DNA from: an uncultured Lachnospiraceae bacterium
Lineage (GTDB): Bacteria > Bacillota > Clostridia > Lachnospirales > Lachnospiraceae
Length of the DNA stretch: 6,399 bases
Assembly (NCBI GenBank): GCA_902783395.1
Contig: CACZRA010000360.1
Span: 1 to 6,399, forward strand
Reading direction: 5' to 3'
Shown: in pieces, positions 1 through 6,121 of the stretch
Position numbering within the stretch: position 1 is the stretch's first letter
Layout of the letters: the number at the start of each line of letters is the position of its first letter
Translations under genes and position numbers: made by a program
The notes under the pieces: generated by a model
The model's input: only the letters and a program-made list of their open reading frames with translations
The model's database searches: none
Told to the model about the DNA's origin: nothing

Positions 1-1
1 A

Positions 2-1138
2 AGAAGGGAGGCGACCTCAGTTCTGAATTCCCCTACCGGAGGAATCCGGATTGCCATGTATGCCTACAGCTTCTCTGATTCCGCGGAAGCACATGGAAGA
101 CTGAACCCTGCGGTATCCCACAGGACCAGGTATGTGTGGGGCGCCGGAAGGGGCGGCGCGGAGGACACCAGCTGGCAGCAGTACACGGACTGCTCCGGAT
201 TCGTATCGGGTGTCTACAAGCATTTCACGGATGAGAGTGGAAAGAGGTATTTCTTTACAGCTTATACCGGGGCCCTCCAGACTGTAGGGGAGAGTGTTTA
301 CCGCGGAAATTCCTCAGGAGTGGATCTGAAAAAACTCCAGCCGGGGGACATCATCTGTTACTGGTGGGGAAGCGCCGGGTATGGCGACTGTGACCATGTC
401 GGGATTTATTTTGGGGACGGATATCAGTTGGACAACTGTGGAGGGTCTCAGAACCACTCACCGGAAACAATGGGTTATGGGGTGAAGTTCCGGAGGATTC
501 CGTCAGCCTATATCGAGGTCCGCAGGGTGATCAGGCTCAGTGGAAGGCAGGCCAGGGATAATCCCAAAGTACTCAAAGCAACACAGGAGGGCCCCAAATG
601 TGCCAAAAGGATTTACAGTGCTTTAGTTGAGTATGGCTTTACCCCGGCACAGGCGGCCGGGATCATCGGCTGTATGGGATACGAGTGCGGATCACAGTCC
701 GATAATTACTGTCCGTATATTGTACAGGGGCAGTCCAGGGCATGGAGCAGGCAATATACAGATAAAGTGGACAGAGGTTCCATTTCCAGAGATGCCTTTA
801 TCAGGGACAGCACCGGGGGAGGCGGATACGGGACGCCGCAGTGGACGGGATATCTGGAGAATGGGACGGAGATTTCTCCCGGCAGGAAAGCGCTCCTGTA
901 TGATACCGCCAAAGGCATGGGGGTTTCAATCGGAAGCACGGAGGCTGCCATCGCGACGATCCTGACTGAATTCAGTTCAACTCATGCAGAGGCGAAAAAC
1001 CGGATAATGGCATGCCGGAGCGCAGCCGATGCCGCTGAGGCTTGTTACCATTATTACGAGGGAATGGCAGTCGATAATGGCACACTTTCAGGCAGGAGGA
1101 GCCTGGCGGAGAGACTGTATAAGAAATATACGAAGTAA
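2..1138 (+). CDS. NlpC/P60 endopeptidase plus phage-tail-type lysozyme, 5' end outside window
   Basis: This is a peptidoglycan hydrolase with two catalytic domains. Residues are numbered from the ATG at 56. An NlpC/P60 (C40) domain spans about residues 1-165, with nucleophile Cys46 in TDCSGFV and His114 in CDHVGIYFGDG. The position that usually holds the third catalytic His/Asn/Gln is Asp126, followed by Asn127. A phage_lysozyme2-like domain spans about 185-360, with probable catalytic Glu210 in GCMGYECG and the family signature GGYGTPQWTG. The frame is open without a stop from position 2, and no signal peptide follows ATG 56. I therefore treat the gene as cut by the window edge; a GGAGG at 38-42 lies 13 bases before ATG 56, rather far, so a start there is possible but less likely. 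Enzymes pairing these activities act in Gram-positive conjugation (Tn916 Orf14/CwlT), where they open the wall for the transfer apparatus. A prophage tail protein is the alternative. No terminator separates it from the next gene, 132 bases away. Confidence 0.85.
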   Translation, partial: RREATSVLNSPTGGIRIAMYAYSFSDSAEAHGRLNPAVSHRTRYVWGAGRGGAEDTSWQQYTDCSGFVSGVYKHFTDESGKRYFFTAYTGALQTVGESVYRGNSSGVDLKKLQPGDIICYWWGSAGYGDCDHVGIYFGDGYQLDNCGGSQNHSPETMGYGVKFRRIPSAYIEVRRVIRLSGRQARDNPKVLKATQEGPKCAKRIYSALVEYGFTPAQAAGIIGCMGYECGSQSDNYCPYIVQGQSRAWSRQYTDKVDRGSISRDAFIRDSTGGGGYGTPQWTGYLENGTEISPGRKALLYDTAKGMGVSIGSTEAAIATILTEFSSTHAEAKNRIMACRSAADAAEACYHYYEGMAVDNGTLSGRRSLAERLYKKYTK

Positions 1139-1257
1139 GAAGACAGATACCTGCTTAGCATGGGGATGCGGATTATTCCACCGATGTTTTGGAATGATCC
1201 GTATTCTTTATTTTTGCGCTTCTTTTCCGGCACTATGGAGAAAGATATCGGAAACGG

Positions 1258-1264
1258 AAGGAGG
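1258..1264 (+). promoter_or_regulatory. Ribosome binding site fixing the start at 1271
   Basis: AAGGAGG is a full anti-16S match ending six bases before ATG 1271. The in-frame ATG at 1265 directly abuts it and cannot use it, and the earlier in-frame ATG at 1160 has no such site. Starting at 1271 also puts a Sec signal peptide exactly at the N-terminus. Confidence 0.85.
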
Positions 1265-1270
1265 ATGAAT

Positions 1271-3823
1271 ATGAGAAGATACGCGCTGGCAGGGACGATT
1301 ATGGCGGGTCTGATTCTTTTTTCCGGGAATATCCGGGCAGAAGACATCACTAATGCAGAAACCGAAGCTGACTATTTCATGCAGGAGAGCAGCATGATTG
1401 TTCCTGCGGAGGAAGGAGATGATGAAGAGGACTATGGAGCGGAACCTGCAGATGAGGATATGAAAGAAACCGGTATATCAGAAGGGGGATTTCCGAATGG
1501 CTTTCTGATCGAAGAAGAGCCCATGGAATTATTACCTGTTTTTTCCCTGACAGCCTTTGAGGAAGGCGGGGAGATAATTCTGAACGATCCCATGACGGTG
1601 GAAGACGAGAGCATTAAAGGCGGGCAGGAAGAGGTTTTTATTCGAAGCCGTGATGATCAGGCGATGCGATATGGAAGCCTCTATACGGGTTTGTTTGCGG
1701 ATCAGCTGCAGGCGGACTCCAGAGATTTCTATGACGGCATGGTGTGGTACTATGCACAGGAAGAAGGGGACGGATCCTGGACAAGGACATACAGCATGGA
1801 AAACGCACCGGCGTCCTTCCGTACACTGTTTTATCCTGCCGGGGATTCCTATACCTTTATAAGAGAAGATGACAACGGTGATTATACACAGGAATACAGC
1901 AGTTTCCTGGAGGATACAGCTTTGGTTGTGCAGTCCGCGGTCGACGCCTTTGAGTATGATTATCCCGATGTCTACTGGATCCGCCCCAAAAGCTTCCGCT
2001 ACGGCCTGACGCTTGCCGCAGATGAGGATACGATCGGAACGGATCAGGTAACAGGCACGGTTTATGTAACACAGATCACTTATGTTCCGGAAGAGGCATT
2101 TCCGGGAGCACGGGACTATCTTTCAGAATATAAATCAGGGAAAGAGAGAGTACTGGCAGAGATCAGGCAGATGGCAGATTATGACACAGATGGAATAATC
2201 ACGCCTTCGGAATATATTCTGGCGGATCACGACTATCTTTGCAGCCTTCTGTGGTATGACGCCCGGGGATACAGGAACCGGAAAAATACCGGGGACTACA
2301 GTATCCTGACTCCGGCACAGACCTATCTTGGTTCTTTTTGCCATGGCGCGGTCTGTGAGGGATACGCAAAAAGCTTCAAGTCGCTTTGCGACGCGCAGGG
2401 GATCGAATGCTGCCTGATCGGGGGATCCGGGCATATGTGGAACGGTGTTTTCCTTGACGGGGGATGGCACCTGACAGACTGCACCTGGGACGATGACGAA
2501 GATGGATACTCACACGATTATCTGATGACAGGAAAAGACAGAGTTCATTCATCTTCCGGAAACTTCTCTAACAGCTCCCATACGACTGTTTTCTGTTATC
2601 CTCAGCTGTCAGGGTCTGTATATCACGATTATGTTCTGAAAGAGTCTGTTCCGGCGCTTTGCGATGAAAGTGGCGCCAGCACATATGAGTGCCTCTTTTG
2701 CGGGGACAGTTACTCAGAGGAGGTTCCGCCTGCCGGGCATGAGTATGTGAAGAGCGAAAACTACGCAACCTGCACGCAGAAGGGCTCCATCACTTATACA
2801 TGCATCAGGTGCGGGGACTCCTGGTCTGAGGAAACACCTGCCAAGGGGCATGATTATGAAGAGAGCATGGTTTCGCCGACCTGCACGGAAGACGGATATA
2901 CACTTCTTACCTGCAGCAGATGCGATGCCGCTTACAGGACGGACATACAGAAGGCTCTTGGCCATGATTATAAGAAGACGGTGATATCCCCGACGTGTGA
3001 GAAGGGGGGATATACGAAGTATGTCTGCATAAAGTGCGGCCATTCCTTTACAGGGGACAGGACACAGCCTGCAGGACATGCCTTTGTCCCTGATGACAAA
3101 GCCAGCATCCCTTCGACGTGCATTAAGAAAGGAATCCGGAAATACCGCTGCACAGCCTGTGGGAAAACCATAGAGGAAGAGCTGCCTCTTTCAGGGCATG
3201 TATACCGGATCAGCAAGGTAGATCCCACCTGCACAAAAGAAGGATATACGCATCATATCTGCAGTGTCTGCGGTTATTCCTGGAAATCAGAAAAAAAGAA
3301 TGCTCTGGGACATGATTATCAAAAAAGCACCCTGCCGACGACGACTCAGTCAGGCGGCTATACCAGGCATACCTGCAAGAGATGCGGGGATACTTTTACT
3401 TCAGACTATATAAGGCCTGTCACAGCCCCGGCTGATACTTCGAAAGCGGAAACTGCGGAAGTTCAAAACCTGATAAACACAAATACCGTGGCTGCACCGG
3501 TAAGCGGTTCCCTGAAAAGCAGCAGGAAAACCGTACTGAAGCCGGCTCCTTCCCTGAAAAAACTCAGAAAAAAGGGAAAGACCAGGTTTCAGGTCATCTG
3601 GAAAAAGAATAAAAAGGCTGAGAAGAAGATCCTCGGATATGAGATTGAGGTTTCCGGGAATGCGGCCTTTACAGGAAAGGTAAATCACTATAGACTGAAG
3701 AAGGGGAAGTATAAAAAGACGATCAGGGGGAGAAGGAAAAAGACATATTATGTGAGAATCCGGTATTACTGCCGGGGAGGGTACTCTCGATGGAGCAGGA
3801 CAAGGAAGATCCGGCTTAAGTGA
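1271..3823 (+). CDS. Secreted transglutaminase-like protein with seven CxxC/GH repeats and basic Fn3-like C-terminus
   Basis: An exported 850-residue multidomain protein. Residues 1-23 form a Sec signal peptide (MRRY, then a hydrophobic core, cleavage likely after NIRA). Residues 24 to about 125 are very acidic. A transglutaminase-like cysteine-enzyme region covers about 280-430, with a probable triad of Cys362 (AVCEGYAKSF), His388 (GSGHMWNGV) and Asp403 (LTDCTWDDD); such domains cleave or cross-link at amide bonds. A perfect EF-hand-type loop lies at 303-314 (DYDTDGIITPSE). Seven units of 37-40 residues with Cys, CxxC and Gly-His fill 452-717. A Thr/Ala-rich linker follows, then a Lys/Arg-rich fibronectin-III-like domain (about 758-850, with YYVRIRYY and SRWSRTRKIRL). 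There is no LPXTG motif or C-terminal anchor, so wall attachment may be ionic. The domain plan resembles lysine-rich secreted proteins of gut Clostridia. The substrate is unknown. The gene has no clear promoter of its own and could be co-transcribed with the hydrolase upstream. Confidence 0.85.
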   Translation: MRRYALAGTIMAGLILFSGNIRAEDITNAETEADYFMQESSMIVPAEEGDDEEDYGAEPADEDMKETGISEGGFPNGFLIEEEPMELLPVFSLTAFEEGGEIILNDPMTVEDESIKGGQEEVFIRSRDDQAMRYGSLYTGLFADQLQADSRDFYDGMVWYYAQEEGDGSWTRTYSMENAPASFRTLFYPAGDSYTFIREDDNGDYTQEYSSFLEDTALVVQSAVDAFEYDYPDVYWIRPKSFRYGLTLAADEDTIGTDQVTGTVYVTQITYVPEEAFPGARDYLSEYKSGKERVLAEIRQMADYDTDGIITPSEYILADHDYLCSLLWYDARGYRNRKNTGDYSILTPAQTYLGSFCHGAVCEGYAKSFKSLCDAQGIECCLIGGSGHMWNGVFLDGGWHLTDCTWDDDEDGYSHDYLMTGKDRVHSSSGNFSNSSHTTVFCYPQLSGSVYHDYVLKESVPALCDESGASTYECLFCGDSYSEEVPPAGHEYVKSENYATCTQKGSITYTCIRCGDSWSEETPAKGHDYEESMVSPTCTEDGYTLLTCSRCDAAYRTDIQKALGHDYKKTVISPTCEKGGYTKYVCIKCGHSFTGDRTQPAGHAFVPDDKASIPSTCIKKGIRKYRCTACGKTIEEELPLSGHVYRISKVDPTCTKEGYTHHICSVCGYSWKSEKKNALGHDYQKSTLPTTTQSGGYTRHTCKRCGDTFTSDYIRPVTAPADTSKAETAEVQNLINTNTVAAPVSGSLKSSRKTVLKPAPSLKKLRKKGKTRFQVIWKKNKKAEKKILGYEIEVSGNAAFTGKVNHYRLKKGKYKKTIRGRRKKTYYVRIRYYCRGGYSRWSRTRKIRLK
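2624..3421 (+). repeat. Seven protein-level CxxC/GH repeats inside the transglutaminase-like gene
   Basis: Units start at 2624, 2738, 2849, 2963, 3077, 3197 and 3311, each encoding 37-40 residues. The consensus is HDY...PTC-x2-GGYT-x2-C-x2-CG-x-S(F/W)...G, and the next unit supplies the following His. Each unit thus holds three Cys and a His, which could form a small zinc ribbon (inference). Unit 3 has CSRCD in place of CxxCG. Unit 7 has Thr where the first Cys should be and keeps only CKRC, and no further GH follows it, as expected for a degenerating end unit. DNA identity between units is low, so these are old repeats held at the protein level. Confidence 0.85.
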
Positions 3824-3891
3824 TGTCTTATTGCTGATTGCTGATGAAAATGACATCTTATACGAAATAAAAAAAGAAGAAATGATTTAGT

Positions 3892-3921
3892 AAAACGGCA
3901 TCGGGAAAACTGTGCCGTTTT
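3892..3921 (+). terminator. Intrinsic terminator, possibly bidirectional, after the transglutaminase-like gene
   Basis: AAAACGGCA and TGCCGTTTT form a perfect 9-bp stem around a 12-base loop (3901-3912). The stem ends in a run of four Ts on the + strand and four As at the other side, so it could work on both strands. It lies 68 bases after the TGA at 3821-3823. The T run is short, so termination may be partial. Confidence 0.7.
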
Positions 3922-4037
3922 CATAGAGAGTACGCGAGATTATTCCTCTACCAGTGATTAGAATAAATGGATTAGATAGTCTGGAAGAGATCAATATACT
4001 GATTGTGGATAAGTACTATGCAAACAGCTTATTGTTT

Positions 4038-4065
4038 TTGATAAGGCGATTTGATAGACTATAAC
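4038..4065 (+). promoter_or_regulatory. Sigma-A-type promoter candidate for the HCCH-repeat gene
   Basis: TTGATA (4038-4043) and TATAAC (4060-4065) are 16 bases apart, each one mismatch from the vegetative consensus TTGACA/TATAAT. Transcription would begin near 4072, leaving a leader of about 135 bases before ATG 4207. It follows the terminator of the upstream gene, which supports an independent transcript. The region is AT-rich, so chance matches are possible. Confidence 0.45.
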
Positions 4066-4088
4066 TTGATTAAATAAGTCGTGGGCGC

Positions 4089-4111
4089 TTTGAATTGTAG
4101 CGAAATTCAAA
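4089..4111. promoter_or_regulatory. 8-bp interrupted palindrome in the leader of the HCCH-repeat gene
   Basis: TTTGAATT (4089-4096) and AATTCAAA (4104-4111) are exact inverted copies separated by seven bases (GTAGCGA). The site lies just downstream of the predicted transcription start. It could be a repressor operator or a weak leader hairpin; the arms are mostly A/T, which favours a DNA-binding site over a stable RNA stem. Confidence 0.45.
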
Positions 4112-4192
4112 TCTACATAGATCTGTATGAGCACAATGACAGACAGTTATAGTTAGATAAGGAAACGTTACTTTGATACGCTGTAGGGTTAG

Positions 4193-4198
4193 AAAGGG
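4193..4198 (+). promoter_or_regulatory. Ribosome binding site favouring the start at 4207
   Basis: AAAGGG ends eight bases before ATG 4207 but only two before the in-frame ATG 4201. Spacing therefore favours 4207, which also leaves Lys and Arg directly before the hydrophobic core of the signal peptide. Confidence 0.65.
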
Positions 4199-4206
4199 CT
4201 ATGGAG

Positions 4207-5739
4207 ATGAAAAGAGTTCTGGCTGTAATCTGTTTTATGCTTTCTTGTTGTGGGCTGACGATAACTGTGAATGCAGCAACCAGCATGCGGTGTGACCAGT
4301 GTGGTTGGACAATTACCCGCAATAAAATATCTTATCAAGAGATTGATGGCAGTTATCACAATTGTCAAGGAGAATGTACGCACTGCCACAATATAACAAA
4401 TATAAAAGAAGAACATGAATTTGAGGCTTCTTCCGAATATAAGCAAATGGATGTAAATAATCATATACAAGTTTATGAGTGTAGATATTGTGGTGCGAAA
4501 AAAGAACAAATTGAAGAACACGATTACTGGAATACTAGTACATATAAGTATAAGGATGAAAATAACCATTTTAAGGTAAAAAAATGTCATTATTGTGGTC
4601 AGGAAAAAGATGTGATTGAGGAGCACTTAGCGAAAATTTATTACAGTTGGTCCCCGTACAAGGTTAATTATAAGAAGAAAGATGAAAAAAATCATATTCG
4701 TTATAACGAGTGCGAGCACTGTGAAGGTTTAATGAAAGAATATGAGGAAGAGCATACCTTTTTCTCTTTCCCTTCCTCATATAAACAAAAGGATGCTGAT
4801 AGTCATGTTTTGGTTTATGAGTGTCTTAAGAAATGTGGTGCCACAAAAGAAGAAGCTGAGGCGCACAAATGGAGTAGTACTTCCATTTATAAACAAAAAG
4901 ATGGAAACAATCATTTTCGCACTTACAAATGTGATGATTGTGGCGCGACGAAGGATGTGATTGAGAACCACTATTTCCGTGAAACTTCCATATATAAGCA
5001 AAAGGACGAAAAGAATCATTTTGTAGTTTACAAATGTGACGACTGTGGTGCTACAAAGGATGTGCTTGGAGAACATTTCACGTGGACATATGAGGATGAA
5101 TTTATAGAGAAAGACAAGAATAGCCATTATCATATAGACGAATGCTCTTATTGTGGCAAAATTAAAACAATTGAACCGCATAGATGGACGTTTTATAAAA
5201 CATCAGTTAAAGCAACACTAAACGCTAAGGGGACAGATTTATATCGTTGTTCTTGTTGTGGAGCAGAGCAAAAAAGAGTAACAGTGTGGAAATCAGGTGC
5301 TGAGAATAGTAAGACATATGAATCTACAGATATCTCAACGGTATATAGGGATTCAAAATCTGTTACGGTATATTTGAATACCCCTCTAAAAGGCGGAGAA
5401 ATACGAATTAAGATCGGAAAGAAAACCTATAAGAAGAAGATTAAGAATAATAGTAAAAAAATCAGAATAAAGATCAAAAAACCCAAAAAGTGGGGTAAGA
5501 AGTTCACATATAAGATTATCTATAAAGGTAAGACGATCTATAGAGATTGGGATTATATCTATTATTCCAAAAAAATCCGAAAGGGATATACTAAAAAGAA
5601 GGTTTCATGGACTTCAAATTGGGGTGATCCTGATCGCACAGGAAGCGCATCTGACGGATGGTCATACTGGTATTATAAAGATGGATCTTATATAGGATTC
5701 AAGAATGGAAAAGTAAGATATTGGTATAATGCTGGATAA
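4207..5739 (+). CDS. Secreted protein with seven tandem HCCH repeats, Ig-like region and BamE/SmpA-like end; family not recognised
   Basis: A 510-residue exported protein of unknown function. Residues 1-23 are a Sec signal peptide (MKRVLAVIC, cleavage likely after TVNA). The Cys pair at 14-15 lacks a good lipobox, so a lipoprotein is less likely. Residues 25-70 hold a divergent first unit (CDQCG, then CTHCH). Residues 71-325 are seven consecutive units with YK-x-KD-x2-NH-x5-C-x2-CG...E-x-H, giving His, two Cys and His per unit. A further unit (326 to about 361) keeps CSCCG but lacks the closing His. About 379-455 is an extremely Lys-rich beta-type, Ig-like stretch. The last 56 residues (455-510: GYTKKKV, GDPD, WSYWYYKDGSYIGF, NGKVRYWY) resemble the BamE/SmpA fold by motif order. 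There is no LPXTG motif. The plan parallels the gene upstream, with signal peptide, CxxC/His array and cationic C-terminus, but codon use is much richer in A/T. Zinc binding and wall association are inferences. Confidence 0.88.
   Translation: MKRVLAVICFMLSCCGLTITVNAATSMRCDQCGWTITRNKISYQEIDGSYHNCQGECTHCHNITNIKEEHEFEASSEYKQMDVNNHIQVYECRYCGAKKEQIEEHDYWNTSTYKYKDENNHFKVKKCHYCGQEKDVIEEHLAKIYYSWSPYKVNYKKKDEKNHIRYNECEHCEGLMKEYEEEHTFFSFPSSYKQKDADSHVLVYECLKKCGATKEEAEAHKWSSTSIYKQKDGNNHFRTYKCDDCGATKDVIENHYFRETSIYKQKDEKNHFVVYKCDDCGATKDVLGEHFTWTYEDEFIEKDKNSHYHIDECSYCGKIKTIEPHRWTFYKTSVKATLNAKGTDLYRCSCCGAEQKRVTVWKSGAENSKTYESTDISTVYRDSKSVTVYLNTPLKGGEIRIKIGKKTYKKKIKNNSKKIRIKIKKPKKWGKKFTYKIIYKGKTIYRDWDYIYYSKKIRKGYTKKKVSWTSNWGDPDRTGSASDGWSYWYYKDGSYIGFKNGKVRYWYNAG
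4417..5181 (+). repeat. Seven tandem 35-43-residue HCCH units inside the secreted protein
   Basis: Unit starts are 4417, 4522, 4627, 4756, 4867, 4972 and 5077; lengths are 35, 35, 43, 37, 35, 35 and 35 residues. In the standard units the spacing is H-x5-C-x2-C-x10-H. Unit 3 has extra residues at its start and CEHCE in place of CxxCG. Unit 4 has an inserted residue (CLKKC). Units 5 and 6 match at 24 of 31 positions, yet their codons differ at many silent sites (AAA/AAG, GAT/GAC, GGC/GGT, ACG/ACA). The similarity is thus kept at protein level and is not a fresh duplication. Confidence 0.9.
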
Positions 5740-5846
5740 GAACTGTCTCAGATGGCGTATTATATCCGTGTGAGAAATAAAGGGGCGAACGGATTATCAT
5801 AATTGAGCAGGGTGAAAAAGGTTAAGACTAAGAAGTGATTGTGAGA

Positions 5847-5879
5847 AGGAAGGAGCTGCGGCTCCTTCCTATCAGTTTT
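5847..5879 (+). terminator. Hairpin after the HCCH-repeat gene, probable terminator
   Basis: AGGAAGGAGC and GCTCCTTCCT form a perfect 10-bp stem with a TGCG loop (5857-5860). After a short ATCAG spacer come four Ts (5876-5879). It lies about 107 bases after the stop of the upstream gene. The stem is strong but the T run is short and displaced, so it may instead be a processing or protein-binding hairpin. Confidence 0.55.
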
Positions 5880-6025
5880 GGGGTAATGAAGAGTCCAAGC
5901 TGGGGACGCGAGCGTTCAAAAGAGGACATGCTTAGGATTTTAGTATGATCTCTGAATACATTTCGATGCAAGAGATTATTGGAAAAGGCTGCCTCCTTGT
6001 TGAATAGTTGTTGACTGCCTCATGG

Positions 6026-6055
6026 TTTGCAGGTAAAGAGTCACAAACCTGCAAA
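6026..6055. promoter_or_regulatory. 9-bp inverted repeat directly before a promoter candidate
   Basis: TTTGCAGGT (6026-6034) and ACCTGCAAA (6047-6055) are exact inverted copies around a 12-base spacer. The right arm ends where the candidate -35 hexamer begins (6056). This position fits an operator, or a recognition site for the recombinase whose remnant follows; neither is shown by the sequence alone. Confidence 0.5.
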
Positions 6056-6086
6056 TTGGAGAAAATATCGTATTGTCTAATATGAT
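6056..6086 (+). promoter_or_regulatory. Promoter candidate upstream of the recombinase-like fragment
   Basis: TTGGAG (6056-6061) is followed after 16 bases by TAATAT (6078-6083), with an overlapping TATGAT at 6081-6086 as an alternative -10. Transcription would start near 6090, which is the first base of the next hairpin. The matches to consensus are moderate. Confidence 0.4.
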
Positions 6087-6089
6087 GAC

Positions 6090-6120
6090 AGCGGTTATTC
6101 GAAGTGGATGCCGCTTTTTT
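6090..6120 (+). terminator. Hairpin plus six Ts at the predicted 5' end of the transcript (attenuator-like)
   Basis: AGCGG (6090-6094) pairs with CCGCT (6111-6115). Inside it, ATTC pairs with GGAT (one G-U pair) around a five-base loop, with TT and G bulged out. Six Ts in a row (6115-6120) follow at once. It has the form of an intrinsic terminator, but it sits where the transcript should begin and just before the next reading frame. An attenuator role is therefore plausible. Confidence 0.55.
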
Positions 6121-6121
6121 C

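Larger units (their letters stand above)
3824..4206. other. AT-rich intergenic region with terminator, promoter candidate and palindrome
   Basis: There is no convincing gene here. It holds a terminator hairpin (3892-3921), a promoter candidate (4038-4065) and an interrupted palindrome (4089-4111), listed separately. A heptamer TTGCTGA is repeated in tandem at 3831-3844, and GATGTC/GACATC arms sit just after the upstream stop. A frame from GTG 3954 to 4064 encodes 36 residues, but without a ribosome binding site it cannot be supported as a gene. Base composition becomes AT-rich here and stays so through the next gene. Confidence 0.6.
5740..6121. other. Non-coding stretch with hairpins and a recombinase-type leader
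   Basis: No convincing gene. It contains the hairpin at 5847-5870, a palindrome at 6026-6055, a promoter candidate and a hairpin with T run, all listed separately. Two short frames overlap by ATGA: 5886-5948 (20 residues, starting MKSPSWG) and 5945-6007 (20 residues, starting MISEYIS). Neither has a good ribosome binding site. They could be leader peptides or gene remnants; I cannot support either as a gene. Confidence 0.5.

Noticed and set aside
1160..1270. Upstream in-frame start giving a 37-residue N-terminal extension to the transglutaminase-like protein
   Set aside because: It has no ribosome binding site and would bury the signal peptide; the AAGGAGG at 1258-1264 points to 1271.
3401..3856. 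Minus-strand open frame over the end of the transglutaminase-like gene
   Set aside because: Pro/Ser/Leu-rich composition is the complement of the Lys-rich C-terminus; no supporting signals.
3954..4064. 36-residue frame from a GTG (VIRINGLDSLEE...)
   Set aside because: No ribosome binding site and it overlaps the promoter candidate; at most a gene remnant.
4246..4251. Lipoprotein cysteine in the signal peptide of the HCCH protein
   Set aside because: LSCC does not give a proper lipobox and a good signal peptidase I site (TVNA) follows.
4189..4626. Long minus-strand open frame opposite the HCCH gene
   Set aside because: It is a mirror of the repeat codons, with hydrophobic runs from the complement of Lys/Glu-rich codons. 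No ribosome binding site or family resemblance.
4777..5181. Second minus-strand open frame with periodic pattern
   Set aside because: Its periodicity comes from the plus-strand repeats.
2624..5181. CRISPR array or DNA-level tandem repeats
   Set aside because: The repeats are conserved in protein, not in DNA, and there are no identical repeat-spacer units.
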